From Mesorhabditis belari (lineage: Eukaryota > Nematoda > Chromadorea > Rhabditida > Rhabditidae), in NCBI GenBank assembly GCA_958450365.1, contig CAUEEP010000743.1, positions 7,488,501 to 7,552,500 of the forward strand: 64,000 bases of DNA, written 5' to 3'. The position numbers and the translations under genes are program-made. Positions 34,000-51,875 of the stretch are shown here, in pieces. The notes beneath the pieces are model-generated. The model did no database searches. It worked only from the letters and a program-made list of their open reading frames with translations, and was not told where the DNA came from. Each line of letters begins with the position of its first letter. Positions within the stretch are counted from its first letter, which is position 1.

Positions 34000-36900
34000 A
34001 TGGCCACTTTGGCCTTGAAAACTTTGGGAAAAGAAAGGCCGTCTTGTGACAATAGTGATCACAAAAATCAAGCATCGCAATCATCTGGGCAATCCCGTCA
34101 TCCTCTCTCCCCGGTCAGCAACAACGATTCGTCGAAATCTGCTCACACTGATCCGAAAAAAGAACCCGTTTCCTTTCCCCCAATCTCCGCCTCCAGTACT
34201 CTTCTCGAAATTTCATCTTTTTTAAATCTCTTCCCGAAAAATATCCCCCTCTGTTCGCCAAACTTCTTTTTCAATCTCATGTTGTTTTCGTAATGACGAA
34301 TCGAGTCGCTAAAGACTTTGTTCTTTAGAGTTTTTTTAAATCTTAATAATTTAATTTAACAGCGAACTAATTACAATTTTTTTTTATTTGCAGGATGACG
34401 AAATTAGGGGTAAATCCTTCAGCTGAGGGGCCCGAGGAGAAGAAGGAGAAAGACGTCGAGAAGGATCCCAAGGTACCGTTTATAGAAAACTATAAAAGAA
34501 AACTTTTCAAATAGTCAAAAGTTCAAAAAGCCTACTTGAAAAGTATTCTACTTTTCAAAGAAAAACTAAAACGAAATGATTTAGGTTTTCACCGTGATTC
34601 AACCGTGTCCTCAAATGGTCCCTGTGCAAATGTCAAACTATCCCGAGGCTCATAGAAAGAAATCTGTAAGTGATAATTCATCAAGTCAAGATCTTAATAT
34701 TAAGCACAAAGATTTTGTTTTTAGACCGGTGTATGGGGAGTATTGCTTCGTATCGCTCTCATCTCAATCTTGTTCGCTTTGTTCGCCGTGGTTCTCGTCA
34801 TTGCATTCAGCGGTCAAGATGGAGTGCGCTCAATTTTCGGACAAGTAAGTCATTCACTTTTTTTGCATTGGCAAATTGTCAGAGAGTTTTTTTGTTTAGT
34901 GAATTGCTCTAGAAATAGTCAGATCGTGGCAATTTCTGGGTTCTCATCGCATAATCTGGGGGTTTAGTGTCTATTTTGAAGGTCATTTTGAAGTTTTCTT
35001 TAAAAATGAAATGAAAAGGAAACAGTCAATATTTACGAAAAACGAAAACGAAATACAAATTCAGGAAAAGACGCTGATTTTGGTGCCTGAAAAAATCATT
35101 TTGAACAATGTCAATTCGGAGAAGAAATTTGGAGAAGATCAGCCCGAAAAAGATCAGCAAAAGGTTGGTGAGAGTGAAGCCACTTGCAAATGCAAATGCA
35201 AATGCAAATCAAGTTTTTCTTGCACTACCCTTTGCCACTCAAAGCCTCTATCTTTAAACTTGTGTGGAGTTTGTTTATTAGGAAATCGTGGCAATCCCGA
35301 TGAATATGCCAGCTGAGATGGAGGGACCACAAAGAGATGACGATGACGATGACGATGAGAGTGAAAGACCCGAGGTACCCTCGATCTGGAGCCGTTTTTT
35401 TCATTAATCGATTTTGATTTTGATTTCTTTTTCTGTTTCCAACGTCTTGCGTTCTCAAATACAGGGTGATCAAAAAGCTCTCGCACATATTGCAAAAGAA
35501 GCTCCATTTTTCAGCTAAAACCAATATCGAAATTGGACTTATTAGATAGTTAAAGCTGAAATTCTGGGAAGCATTTCTGGACCTGATCCTGATCAGGTCT
35601 AGAACCATCCTGAACCATCCTGATCAGGTCTAGAACCATCCTGAACCATCCCGATCAGGTCTAGAACCATCCTGATCAGGTCTAGAACCATCCTGAACCA
35701 TCCTGAACCATCCCGATCAGGTCTAGAACCATCCTGAACCATCCTGATCAGAGCCACCTAGCTCTCCAGAGAAGCATTGTAGTGCGCTAGAGGCAAACTG
35801 TCATTGCGCTCACTTATTTGAACTTGTTTTCAATTAAAAACCTTCAAGAAGCTTTTGTTTTAGGTTTCATTTAGAAAATGAATCATTTACAAGTGTGTGG
35901 GAACTTTTTGATTACCTTGTAGAGTTGTTTGGCATTGCATACCCTGAAATCATTAATTTGTTATGCATGTGAGCACTCAAACTTTTGCAGATGCAGATCG
36001 CAATCATGGCGATGCCAGTGGGAACCGCTGAGGAGTCGGAAAAGGATGGGTCGGAGAGATCTGAGGAATCGAAAGAATCGGAAAGTGAGGCTGATGAGCA
36101 CGAATCCGTTGGAGATGAGGGTATCGATGGAAATGAGGAGAGTGTGCCCGATGAGGAGAAGTCTGATCAAGAAATGCCCGCTCAGGTGTGACTTCTTGCA
36201 TGGTTTTGTTCAAGCACGGCACTTAAGTGTTTATCTTTATTTTCAAATGTTATATTATATTTACGATTCAGGTTGTCGAGGGAGGGAACACTCCTGATTT
36301 TGCCTCGATCTGGGAAATGCGACAGCAACAAGTAAATACTAAAATAAGAAATAACAATGATAAAAATTATTGCGAAACATTTAGGCAATGCGCATTTGGC
36401 GTCTTCGCCGCATTCAACAAGCACTCTTCCAGCAAGAAATGATGAAAGAGATCATGGCCAGACAAATCATGCAAGCAATGTCTCAGAAAGCTCAAGAACA
36501 GCAACAAGTACATGATTTCACTTCTAGATCGAACAGATTGAACAAATTTCAGAATGAGATGGAGCAACGTGTGGCTCATTGGCAACAAATGCAAATGGCT
36601 CGTCTCCAACAACAATGGCAAATGGTTGAGTGATCTACAACTTCCAAATTAGTCATTCATTTTAGAAATCCGAGCAAGAACAAGCCTGGAAACAGCAACA
36701 AGTAAAGAAATTTGAGTTTTATATAAATAGAAAAATGTTTAGTTGATGTGGGCTATGCAAAAGCCACAAGCCGAGTACTGGCCTCAACCACAAAATGTTC
36801 TCTTTCCGTTCTCATTGGGCACCTGAGGTTTGAAAAGGACATAATCGTCATGAAAGCACGAAAGCATTATTTTAAGCAGCAAGATGATCATCGATCGATT

Positions 36901-39895
36901 GCTTATTGGAACTGGGCAAGACAACAACAGGCTGAGATGCAAAGACGTCAGTGGATACAAATGCAATACGCCCAACAACAACATGCCGCTCAATCAGAAG
37001 CCGAATCTCGAGCTCGTGAACAAGAAGAGAGGATGAGGGCTTGGCAACAGGTACAGAAAGTCGTACTTTAGTTCATGAATTTGTGATTTTTTTAATGGAG
37101 GTGTGAAAGAGGACGAAAAGACTTTCTGGACAGCCTTTCAGGACAGAATAATGCTGAAAGTAAACATGAAAATCTCCCAATTAGGCTCAGCAACAAGCGA
37201 TGACTGCTCAGCAACAATGGTTGCAACAACAGGCCATCGCCGCTCAACAGCAACAACAACAAATGCAAGCTCAGGTATTTTCAAAAAATTTTTTTACTCG
37301 ATTTACATGACACTTTAGCAACAACAAATGCAAATGCAACAAGCCGCTCAACAACAACAAATGCAAATGCAACAAGCCGCTCAACAAGAATCCGTGCAAC
37401 CCGTGCAACCCATGCAACCCCAACAATTCCCAGCCACCACTCAAACTCCACAAGTAGGTCGATAAATGATGATAAAGACTGGAGAAAATATAGACAACTA
37501 GATCAGTGTCTATTTTTTTCTATTGGGTTGGTGGAAAAGTCCTTTCCGATTTTTTGGGAGAGTACCTTAAATTTGTCCAATTTTGACGTTTTATAGCTCA
37601 TCCTAAAGCTGAATTCAAGACGAATCGATTGATAAAAACCGTTTTGAGATATCTCTTTTCTAAAAGTTTTTACCAATATAAACCAATGAAATGAAAAAAT
37701 GTCCAACCGGAAAGTCAATCAGTTGGGAAAATAGAAAAATTTTATGACTTAAAAACATGAATCTAGGCCGAGCAGGTGCCTGTTAGGCCACACGACGCTT
37801 CCGCTCAAGAAATCGTCAACCAACTTCAAGTAGCAAAGAAATTTTGTCTTACATTTTTTGAGAGCTTTAGAACGCTCAGCCTCAACCGGCTTTCCAGCAG
37901 ATGCCATCCGTTGATGATCGAGTCTATCAACATTTCCAGCAAATCGCTCAAAACTTCAATAGCGGCTTTGGATTCCGTCCTACTTGTAAGAAAACCTATC
38001 CATATTTAAAAAAAAAAAATACTTTTGTTGGTTATCAAAAACTAAAAGAAAATTTAGTTTCTGCCGTCCCGGAAAATGAGGAACAAGCTCGAACTGATGA
38101 GATTTACAACGAAATGCTCCGAAAAGCCCTTGAGATTCGGGATCAAGATGTTCGTTTTATTCTTGCTTATTGAGATTCTATATGCTATTTTTTTTTTGCA
38201 GGAAAATATCACTGATACTACGACAGCTGTTCCAGTTGAGAAGAGCACCGAGCCAGTGGTGATCGAAGACTCGTTCCCTAAACTTAACGAGGCTAAAACC
38301 GTTGATGGCGGAGATGTAAGTTAGCAGATGCACGAAGAAAATACCGTATTTCTTCGAATAGAAGACCGGATAAAGAGTATCATCGCGTACGCCTGCGTAG
38401 CAGCCCTTTTTAAAATTTCTTTTCTGCATAAAAGCTTTCAATCAAGTGCTATAGAGCTGGAAAATGGCTCAAAAATACCACATGAGCTAACAGATTTTTG
38501 AGTCATTTTCCAGCTCTATAGCACTTCATTGAAAGCTTTTATGCAGAAAAGAAATTTTAAAAACGGCTGCTACGCAGGAGTACGCGATGATACTCTTTAT
38601 CCGGTCTTCTATTCGAAGAAATACGGTATAAAATAACTTGCGTGTAGGATAAGACCGAGGATGAATCTGATGAAGAGTCTGAATCGATTCCTGACGAGGA
38701 AAAGTCTGGAGATCCACTTGCCGAGTTCTTCAGGTAACCTTTAAAGAAAATTTGGGAAATTAGAATAGTGCAGGTTTTTTCAAAACGAGGCCATGAAAAT
38801 GGGTGAGCAGCCAGTGATGAACGATGAAGAGGAGAAGAAAGACGATGTTTGTGACAAACTTTAAACATCTATAATCTTTATAGTTTAAATTTTATAGTTT
38901 TAAGGTACTCAGTCTTGCACCCAATTGTTAAAACTTTATTTTCTTGAGTTTTTCTTTTCTTTTTTTAACCGATCAACTTACAGTTTTCTCAATCAGAAAA
39001 CTCTATTCTTTTGCTACAAAATTAGAAATTAGAAATTAGAAAAAGCTTGTATTTTTCAGCTTTTTAATAGAGTAGCCAAAAATGGAGAGACATCGATGAT
39101 CCAATTTGAGCCCTTTCTGCCCCAGAAATCAATTCTAGTGTTAAAAGAGAAACGATAGAGCGTAAAAAGTTAGACATACAACTAAAATTTCAGCTTCTTT
39201 CGCTCAGCGGTTTTTGTTTTACCTATGATTACAGAATTTGATGAAAAATAAGGATTTCTGCTTGAAATTTCTTCTAAACGAGCCGAAACCTGCTCAAAAA
39301 TGAGTGAAAATAGTCAATAAACATTTGTGATTTGAGCAAACTGTAAGTTGATTGTAAGATTTATTGAGAAAAGAAAGTTTTAACATCTGGGTGAAAGACT
39401 GCAAGACTTGCAAGACTGCAAGACTGCAAGACTGCAAGCCTGCAAGACTGCAAGACTGCAAGACTGCAAGACTGCAAGACTTGCAAGACTTGTTAGTACT
39501 CGACCTAATAGTTTATAGAGAAGAAGGAAGACGATGTTTGTGACAAAGTTTCAACATCTATGTCTTTATCGTTTTATAGTTTATGTTTTAGTCATCTATC
39601 CCCACCCCGGCCCCATTAGCGGTCGGAAATGCCGAGGTCGATGCCGCAGAACCACATATCGTTGAAACCACCAAGACGAAAACCGCCGAAGAAGGAACCC
39701 AGACTGAGGTTAGACGTTGATTTTTTTAAAAACTAAGCTTACTAGTTAAATGTGTATAGTTGTTCTTTATAAACTTGAATCCCTTAGGCGGCTCCACAAC
39801 CCGATCCAAGCGCAGAAGTCGAACCACCGAAATCGGCCGCCGATCTTGGAGCTCCGGTGCCAATTCCGATCACTTCAGCCGCTTCCACCGCTTAA
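34000..39895 (+). CDS. Glutamine-rich, acidic single-pass membrane protein
   Basis: I do not recognise a family. From the ATG at 34395 the exons 34395-34472, 34585-34665, 34725-34844, 35065-35163, 35282-35374, 35991-36185, 36272-36331, 36385-36507, 36553-36624, 36666-36701, 36743-36796, 36877-37050, 37185-37274, 37319-37453, 37767-37829, 37871-37985, 38058-38149, 38202-38315, 38648-38733, 38774-38846, 39592-39708, 39788-39895 close in phase to 725 residues. A first exon 34000-34289, joined through GTAATG in phase 2, would add 97 residues. One transmembrane helix (LISILFALFAVVLVIAF, about residues 64-80) follows a short polar N-terminus. Then come acidic Asp/Glu stretches, a long Gln/Met/Ala helical region (MQMQQAAQQ repeats) and a Pro/Glu-rich C-terminus. 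Topology suggests type II. A coiled-coil or scaffold role is only a guess. Confidence 0.78.
35460..35922. mobile_element. Mariner-like MITE with internal tandem repeat
   Basis: Ends CAGGGTGATCAAAAAGCTC and GAACTTTTTGATTACCTTG are imperfect inverted repeats flanked by TA. Inside, GGTCTAGAACCATCCTGA-type units repeat from 35597 to 35752. It is located in intron 35375-35990 of the glutamine-rich gene. Confidence 0.85.
37520..37735. mobile_element. Probable eroded mariner-like MITE
   Basis: TTGGGTTGGTGGAAAAGTCC at the left and a loosely complementary TGTCCAACCGGAAAGTC near 37710 suggest a decayed terminal inverted repeat element in intron 37454-37766. A GAAAAGACTTTCTGGAC fragment of the 3-kb MITE family also lies in the intron at about 37118. 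Confidence 0.5.
38343..38627. mobile_element. Palindromic MITE, family B, copy 2
   Basis: Same ACCGTATTTCTTCGAATAGA termini and loop as the 6.3-kb copy, with few differences. It occupies intron 38316-38647. Confidence 0.93.
38847..39591. other. Long intron with GACGATGTTTGTGACAAA duplication and 8-bp array
   Basis: The exon-intron junction GACGATGTTTGTGACAAA at 38841 is repeated at 39530, with about 50 bp of following intron. An array of ACTGCAAG units lies at 39395-39492. Nothing else is recognised. Confidence 0.75.
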
Positions 39896-40327
39896 ACACA
39901 CGCTTAAACACTTTTTTCAGAGTTCTTGTTTTTACGATTGGATTCAACTACATTTCTTCGTCAACTAATCCTTTTTTCAAATGTATCTAGTGCTTTAGCT
40001 TACAAACAAAACTGATTTCTTTGTTTTAAAGCTATTGGATTTACAAAAAATACAGCTAATAATAATAAGATTCCGAAATTGGTCAGAGCTCTGCCTAAAA
40101 AAAAACTTTTCTCCTTTTCTTAATTCCTCACACTCCAGTGTTCACCAGTTACCGGTTACTGTAAATAAAAAAATCTTTGTAAATCTTTAATCTCACAAGC
40201 AAACACCCTTCAAAAGCAACAAAATATTAATCATTTGTAGAATAGAGAGCAGAGGTGATTGCCAGCTCGTCACAACTAAACGCGGTGCTTGGAAGAGAAA
40301 GAGAAACGAAGAGGATCAGATGGGATA

Positions 40328-40889
40328 ATGAACAAAGAGTTTCAGCAACAAGAAGTTGAGAAAGACGAAGAACTTGACGAGATCTCTGCTGAAGTGGGCA
40401 AATTGGAGAAAGAAAAAGAAGCGGAGGAAGCAGCGGAACACGAGCAACAACAACAGCAACACGATGATGAGGAAGCAGATTCGAAGGAGACAGAAAGACA
40501 AGAAGAGGCTGGTTTTACAAGTTTAACTCCTGAAACTACTGATAGTTGCTTAAAAATTGATTCTAGTAGACTAAAAATTGACTCTAGTGTATTGTTGATT
40601 TAACAATAGTTTTCAGAAGTCGAATGAAACAACGGAAAACGAGGATGAATCCAAAGAAACAGAAAGCAATGAACACCCGGAGAGCTCCGAAATGGCCGCT
40701 TTAGAAGCTCAAGTAAAGACATAGACTTTCAGAAATTCTTTTAAAACTTAAAAATATTGAGTTAAACTAGTTAAGACTAAGTTAAGACTTGAAAAAAATG
40801 AGCTTTAAAACTTTCAGGCAGAGATGGCACAACACTACGATGAGATGCTTGTGGATCCAATGCACGCGTTGATGGGTCCCGAAATGTAG
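40328..40889 (+). CDS. Short Glu/Gln-rich protein, unknown family
   Basis: Opens at MNKEFQQQEVEKDEELDE and runs through a Glu/Gln/Lys stretch with a QQQQQHDD tract. Exons 40617-40712 (ending SSEMAALEAQ) and 40818-40889 (ending MHALMGPEM) join in phase 0. The donor of exon 1 is not clear: reading on reaches a stop, and a GC-AG intron starting at about 40508 would fit phase 0. Composition resembles the upstream glutamine-rich membrane protein, 430 bp away on the same strand, so it could be a paralogous fragment, an alternative 3' end or an operon partner. Confidence 0.55.
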
Positions 40890-41247
40890 ATAATTTAATT
40901 CTATTTATTGATACTATTGATACTATAGATTGATAATATTGATAATAATATTGCTATTGATATGTACGTATTGCTTGCTTGATAATGAATTGTTGATAAT
41001 TTGGAGATGGCGTACTACAGAGAAATGATTACAGTTGGGCTACACATGGAAGTGAGAGCTAACTACAAAGTTAAACGGGATTATAGTGTTATTGTTTTTT
41101 TATTTATAGAAATTGAAGAGTCATAGGAAGAGAATTCGAGAGTGATGGGGCTATTTGGGACATTGACGAGAAAAGAAGGGCTGAAGGCAAACGAGGAAGG
41201 CAGAGAAAGGGGAGGGCTCAGGGCGTCCCCGGCATTCCCCTCCACAC

Positions 41248-41300
41248 CGAGCCTCCACACCGACCCTCCACACCAACCTCCACACCAACCCTCCATCCCA
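41248..41300 (+). repeat. CCTCCACACCRA short tandem repeat
   Basis: Four or five copies of a 12-bp unit just upstream of the tubulin start exon. Confidence 0.85.
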
Positions 41301-41357
41301 TTCAATTCCCACAGACACTCGTCCTCTTATTAGAATTCATTCGTCTTTCGAATCGAT

Positions 41358-46766
<5,409 letters not shown>

Positions 46767-47041
46767 TCCACTGCTAAAACTTTTGCTTAAATCAATCTAA
46801 CTTGTTGCTTTCATAATTCATATTGTGAATTTCAAATGCCCAGTAACAAAAAAAGTTTATGCTTAATAAAGAAACTCGTTTTTATACCTGCCAATACTGA
46901 TATCAAAGGGTGACAAAAAAAAAAAGAAATTATGCAATAAACGAAATGACTAGATGACAAGGATTTGGAAAAATCTATAAGACAATTTCACTTGTTATAA
47001 ACCAAAAAACTACCCAGAAACTTGGAATGAAATTTGCGGCT

Positions 47042-50000
47042 TTAAATCTGAAAGACGGTGTAGCCATTTTGATTGTAAACCATTTTGAAGGGGGAAATGT
47101 CCTCGGGATGTCCATTGAGAAGTCTTTCCCAAACATCACAAAGACTTTCCCTTCTCGCATTCGATGGATCGTGAAGATCCCACATCGATCGATAGCTGCA
47201 CTCAGCTCTGTAATTTCATTGTTCAATTGAAACATTCAGTCGGGGTTTTTCTTTTTGTCAACCTTGCATGATGCGGAGCACAGTTCATAATCTGAAATAC
47301 AAAGTAGTCGATTTTCATCGCTTTCAGCGTCTTGTAAACTTCTCGTAGTGGCTTTTTCGAAAACATTGAGTAAACTTTCAAAGTTCTTTCTCTGAATTTG
47401 AAAAGTTGATAAAGAAAATTTGATAAAGATAAAGAAAATTTCTTGTATTTCTACCTAATTCCAACATCTTCATAATGTGGATGATTTGTGATCGGGCGAA
47501 GTGTTGAAAGCTTTACATTTGCCATCACTGGCATTGTGCCTCCAAAGACCGCATCTGAAAATCATTTGAAAGAAAAGTCTAAACTTGAAAAGAAAACTTT
47601 TCGGTGTCTGCTCGTTTATCCAATTGAAAAGTAGCTCTTGTTCTGGATTCATATATTCTCCAATAATCGATAGTTGCTAAAGGATTTGTTTGAGATGTTT
47701 AGATACCAAAAATGACAATGGGAAACCTGTCGAATCGCCGGGATTCCTTGATACGCGGCTGCTGCCACCACAGCTCCAAAAACAGCAAGACGCACATTTC
47801 CCCCATAGGGACGATGAATTATCGAGGAAATTATCTAAAGAAAATTTCCTAAATTCTATTCTTTTAATCAACTTTTTCATTAAGTATCATTGCGGCACAA
47901 GCAGCGAGATGTGGAGTAAAGAAAAGTTTGAGGCGCATGATGAGAAGCGCCATACAACCAGCCGAAAGAAGTTGCACCGAGTTGTACAAAAGCTGAAGTA
48001 TCACTTTGATCGTTTTTTTGTGTAAACTCAAACCTCAGGCGTTTTTCCCGTTCGCATTTCCAGATTTCTCCATAGAATTGGCTCGGTGAATGGGATTTTG
48101 CAGAGTTGATCGAATGGTATCAAGTGTCCAACGGGAATTAAAAGAGAGTAGGACAATTTCCAGAGAGCCTAAACCATTCGAATTTTATTTTTATTGATTT
48201 TATTGATTATTAATTCCAGAGAGCCTAAAACCATTCGAATTTACTTTTACTTTTATTAATTCTAAAGCATTGAAATAAAAGGTAAAAGTGTTTTTTTTAA
48301 GGTTTTAATATAGGTTTAAGGTTTTTTTAAGGTTTTAATAAAGGTTTTAATAAAAGCTTTTTACCTCCTTTTGCAAAAAGTCAAACTCGGCGGCACAGGT
48401 GTAAAGTCGTGTGTGGAAAGAAGCAAAATCCGTGAACTTGCTCTTAAGAATATCAAAAATGTGTGCCTAAAAGGTTTTTTTGATTTCAAAAGAAGTAAAT
48501 AGGTTGATTTTTTACATCATCTTCCACATTTAATAAAGTAGAGATTGCTTGTTTAATTAGCAATGTTCCAGCAATGAAAATAAGAACTTCAAGGAGTATA
48601 TAGATTGGCCGAAAAGAAACTCGTTGCAACACATCGTCGAGTAGCAAAAGAATCTAAGAGTTTTTAGTGCTTCATTTTAGTGCTTAATTTCGTATTTTCT
48701 TTACCAAAAACGTGAGAATTGATGAGAAATACAAAGATGTGAGTAGCATTTCATTCCCAAATAGAAAGATGAATGAGATGCCGAAAGAAATCTAAAATTT
48801 CCCCTTACTTTTGGTATCTTTTGTTGCACAAACCAAATGCCCGAATGCTAATGTTTTCATAGTTTCAATTGGCGCATAATCTAATACATGAGTCGCGAAA
48901 AGGGCACAAATCTAGAAATCGTTTGCTTTCATTTCATTTCTTTTCATTTCTTTTCATTTCTTTTATTTTTCTGCAAACTTGAGTAAAGAAGGAAAACTGT
49001 GCGAATTGCCATGAAAGCAGAGCTGGAACAGCACAACAAACCATTCCGATCATCCATTTTCTGCCCGATTTTCTTGTTCTAAAGTCATTTTTTAAATTAA
49101 ATAAATCTAATGTCATTTTACTTGAGAATATAAGTGACAAGAACCATTAGGAAGAGAATAATCGGATATGAAAAGGATTCTCTTAATGGCGGAGTCCATT
49201 GAACTCTTGTCGACTCTCCGTGATTGAAAGCAAAGAAAATCACAGACAATAAACCGCCCATCATCGAATCACTGGAAACGATTTTGTTAATCACTTTTTC
49301 CATCCAAAAAATCAAGATTCTCAAGCAGATTCTCAAGCTCAAGCTAAGCAGATTCTCAAGCTCAAGCTAAGTAGATTCTCAAGCTCAAGCTAACCAGATT
49401 CTCAAGCTCAAGCTAAGCAGATTCTCAAGCTTAAAGAATCAGTGAAAACGTATCCTTTCTAGCGCACTAAATTCTCTAGCCCTACGAGAAAAAGAATTCA
49501 GTGCACTAAAAGGAGTATTTCACAGACAATAGACCGTCAATTTTAATTCAGTCAATAGAAGTAGTATATAGAATAGTATATAGAATAGTAGTTTAGAAGT
49601 ACAGAAGAAATAGAAGTACCTTAGCAAAGTGCCTAATAAAAACAAGGATCCAGCCACTGTGCCAGCAATAGCGAAGACGCCAATAATGTAAAAGTAGTGA
49701 GAGTTGCCGATTCCTAAATGATTTACGGTACAGGATTTGTTTTGTGTTTTGATAACCGGCACAACTTTGAACAGGACTCCATCCCTCTCCACGACCGATC
49801 TAGAAATTTAGAATCAAACGAAAATCCTTTTTAAATACCTGCCAACATGTCTCTACTTGCCATCGCATTACACCAGCGAAAGCCCGAAATTGACGATAGA
49901 GAAAGCCGAGAGTCACCTGGGAATTCGAAATAAAATTGAACTTCATTAGAAAAAGTGCCTCAAATTTTCTGCCTAGCTGCCCTGGATTGCTGTAGATAAG

Positions 50001-51708
50001 CTATTGTAGATAAGCTACTGTAGATAAGCCCCACTGATTGCATTTGGCTGGGGCAGCTACGCAGAAATTTTGGTCGGGCTTTAGAATTTCAAATTCATTG
50101 TATTCGTTATATCGAAAGTTCAACTCTTATGTTGTTTTCATAGATTAAATTATTTTAATTCTAAATTCACCTCTGGATAAAGATTGAAACGCTTGAGGGT
50201 ATTGATCGTATGACCATATTCAGTCACATTGTCCGATGTGATTTGAGCAAGACCAGTTAAAAAAGACGGTGCTGTGATTAGAGTCTTGTAGTAAGAGAAA
50301 TAGAGACCCTAGAAAATTAAAGATTTATATAATAATAGAAAATATTGGGTTAGTGAATTGAAAACTGCGGGCTATTGTCATATGTGACAGTTTGAGCACT
50401 TTCTTCAAAAGAAATCCATTTTGGTGTCAATAGAAAAGTTGTAGAGAATCAAAAATCAAGCTTATATCCAAATTTTCAGAACGATTCAAAAACTGGTTTT
50501 CAAGAAATGCTAAATTTACGAATTTTCACAAAACTTGCATTTTAAGCGAAACTACTAAGTGTATCTTTTTGGAAATTTGGCTATAAGCCTCATTTTTGAT
50601 TCTCTACAACTTTCCTATTGACACCAAAATGGGTTCCTTTTGAAGAAAGTGCTCAAACTGGGACATCTCGATATCTCCAGTCCTCCATTTTTGAGTCTCA
50701 CACTTGTCTCACACACAAACCAAAATCCTACTAGAATCCAAAATCCGAAAGAAGAATCCGCAAAGTGCCTGTAAAATGAGCAGAAGTCGTCAATAATAAT
50801 GGAAATTATTTGGAATGAATTCATCGTTTTATGTTGAATAAATTTTAGTTCAAAGTCCCGCAGTTTTCAATTCACCAACCCAATAAATAGAAAATAGATA
50901 CCGTATTTCTTCGAATAGAAGACCGGATAAAGAGTATCATCGCGTACTCCTGCGTGGCAGCCCTTTTTAAAATTTCTTTTCTGCATAAAAGCTTTCAATC
51001 AAGTGCTATAGAGCTGGAAAATGGCTCAAAAATACCACATGAGCTAACACATTTTTGAACCATTTTTCAGCTCTATAGCACTTCATTGAAAGCTTTTATG
51101 CAGAAAAGAAATTTTAAAAAGGGCTGCTAGGCAGGAGTACGCGATGATACTCTCTTTACCCGGTCTTCTATTCGAAGAAATACGGTAATAGAACTTTTTT
51201 TCTCTCACCATTTCTGTTCGATAGGCCATTTCGCGTTCAAAATCGGCAAGATGTGAGAAATGGCGATCATTCTCGAAAAGTCGATGCAAATGGAAAGCAT
51301 TTATCACCGAGAAAATTAGAGCTAAACGTTAAAAGTTTAAATTTTATTATATTCAAATGTTTGCATTCTTTTCAAGAAAGGGTTTTTTTTTGCTGAGTGA
51401 TTTTTTTTGCAAAATCCATTAGCCACGTGGGGAGATGGGGAAATGTTTTGATTGTTGACAGCAATGAATTCTCATTCTTTTCGCATTTTTTACCATTCTA
51501 TTTATTCTTTTTCAATCTTATTTGATTCTTTTTTTGTTTTAAAGTTTTGAAAATCAAAAATCAAGCGAAAAAAGCATAGCCTAATCGCTGTGGGAGAGAT
51601 TGCAAAAACCGGTCCACAACGATAGCCAAAAAAAGAGACTGCTGCCAAAAAAGAATAATAATTACCGCACACAATAGTGGTCAGCTTTCCCAGGAACAAA
51701 GCTATCAC
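47042..51708 (-). CDS. dpy-19: DPY-19 C-mannosyltransferase
   Basis: DPY-19 is a multipass ER enzyme that attaches mannose to tryptophans of WxxW thrombospondin repeats; in C. elegans it is needed for neuroblast migration. Twenty minus-strand exons close in phase to 650 residues: 51708-51666, 51321-51209, 50308-50171, 49916-49839, 49799-49757, 49713-49620, 49271-49122, 49078-48979, 48911-48834, 48791-48705, 48653-48516, 48466-48365, 48168-48034, 47992-47873, 47834-47727, 47676-47598, 47554-47455, 47391-47340, 47291-47263, 47207-47042. Family landmarks are [99 protein letters not shown] and [15 protein letters not shown]. The first exon ([14 protein letters not shown]) is inferred from phase. 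The 3' end is 276 bp from tubulin, convergent. Confidence 0.95.
49316..49436. repeat. 23-bp minisatellite AGATTCTCAAGCTCAAGCTA
   Basis: Five copies in dpy-19 intron 49272-49619; the rest of the intron contains ACAGACAATA duplicated near both ends (49243, 49522), suggesting a local duplication. Confidence 0.92.
50345..50883. mobile_element. Mariner-like MITE TTGGGTTAGTGAATTG, copy 2
   Basis: Nearly identical over its length to 18841-19380, with TA flanks. It is inside dpy-19 intron 50309-51208. Confidence 0.93.
50900..51186. mobile_element. Palindromic MITE, family B, copy 3
   Basis: ACCGTATTTCTTCGAATAGA ends, 17 bp downstream of the preceding MITE in the same dpy-19 intron. Confidence 0.93.
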
Positions 51709-51875
51709 TTTTTTTAGAAAATTCTTAACTAATCTCTTGAATGTTTCGAGGCTAAGTAAGCCGATTTGAACTAGAACAGCTGTGCAGAGATTTTGGTCGC
51801 TTTTTAGAATTTCAAATTCGTTGTATTCGTTATATCGAAGTAGATAGCCAAAAAAGAGACTGCCAAAAGAAGAAT

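Noticed and set aside
33572..34084. 170-codon minus-strand open frame
   Set aside because: Overlaps the antisense of the glutamine-rich gene's start region; composition is non-coding-like.
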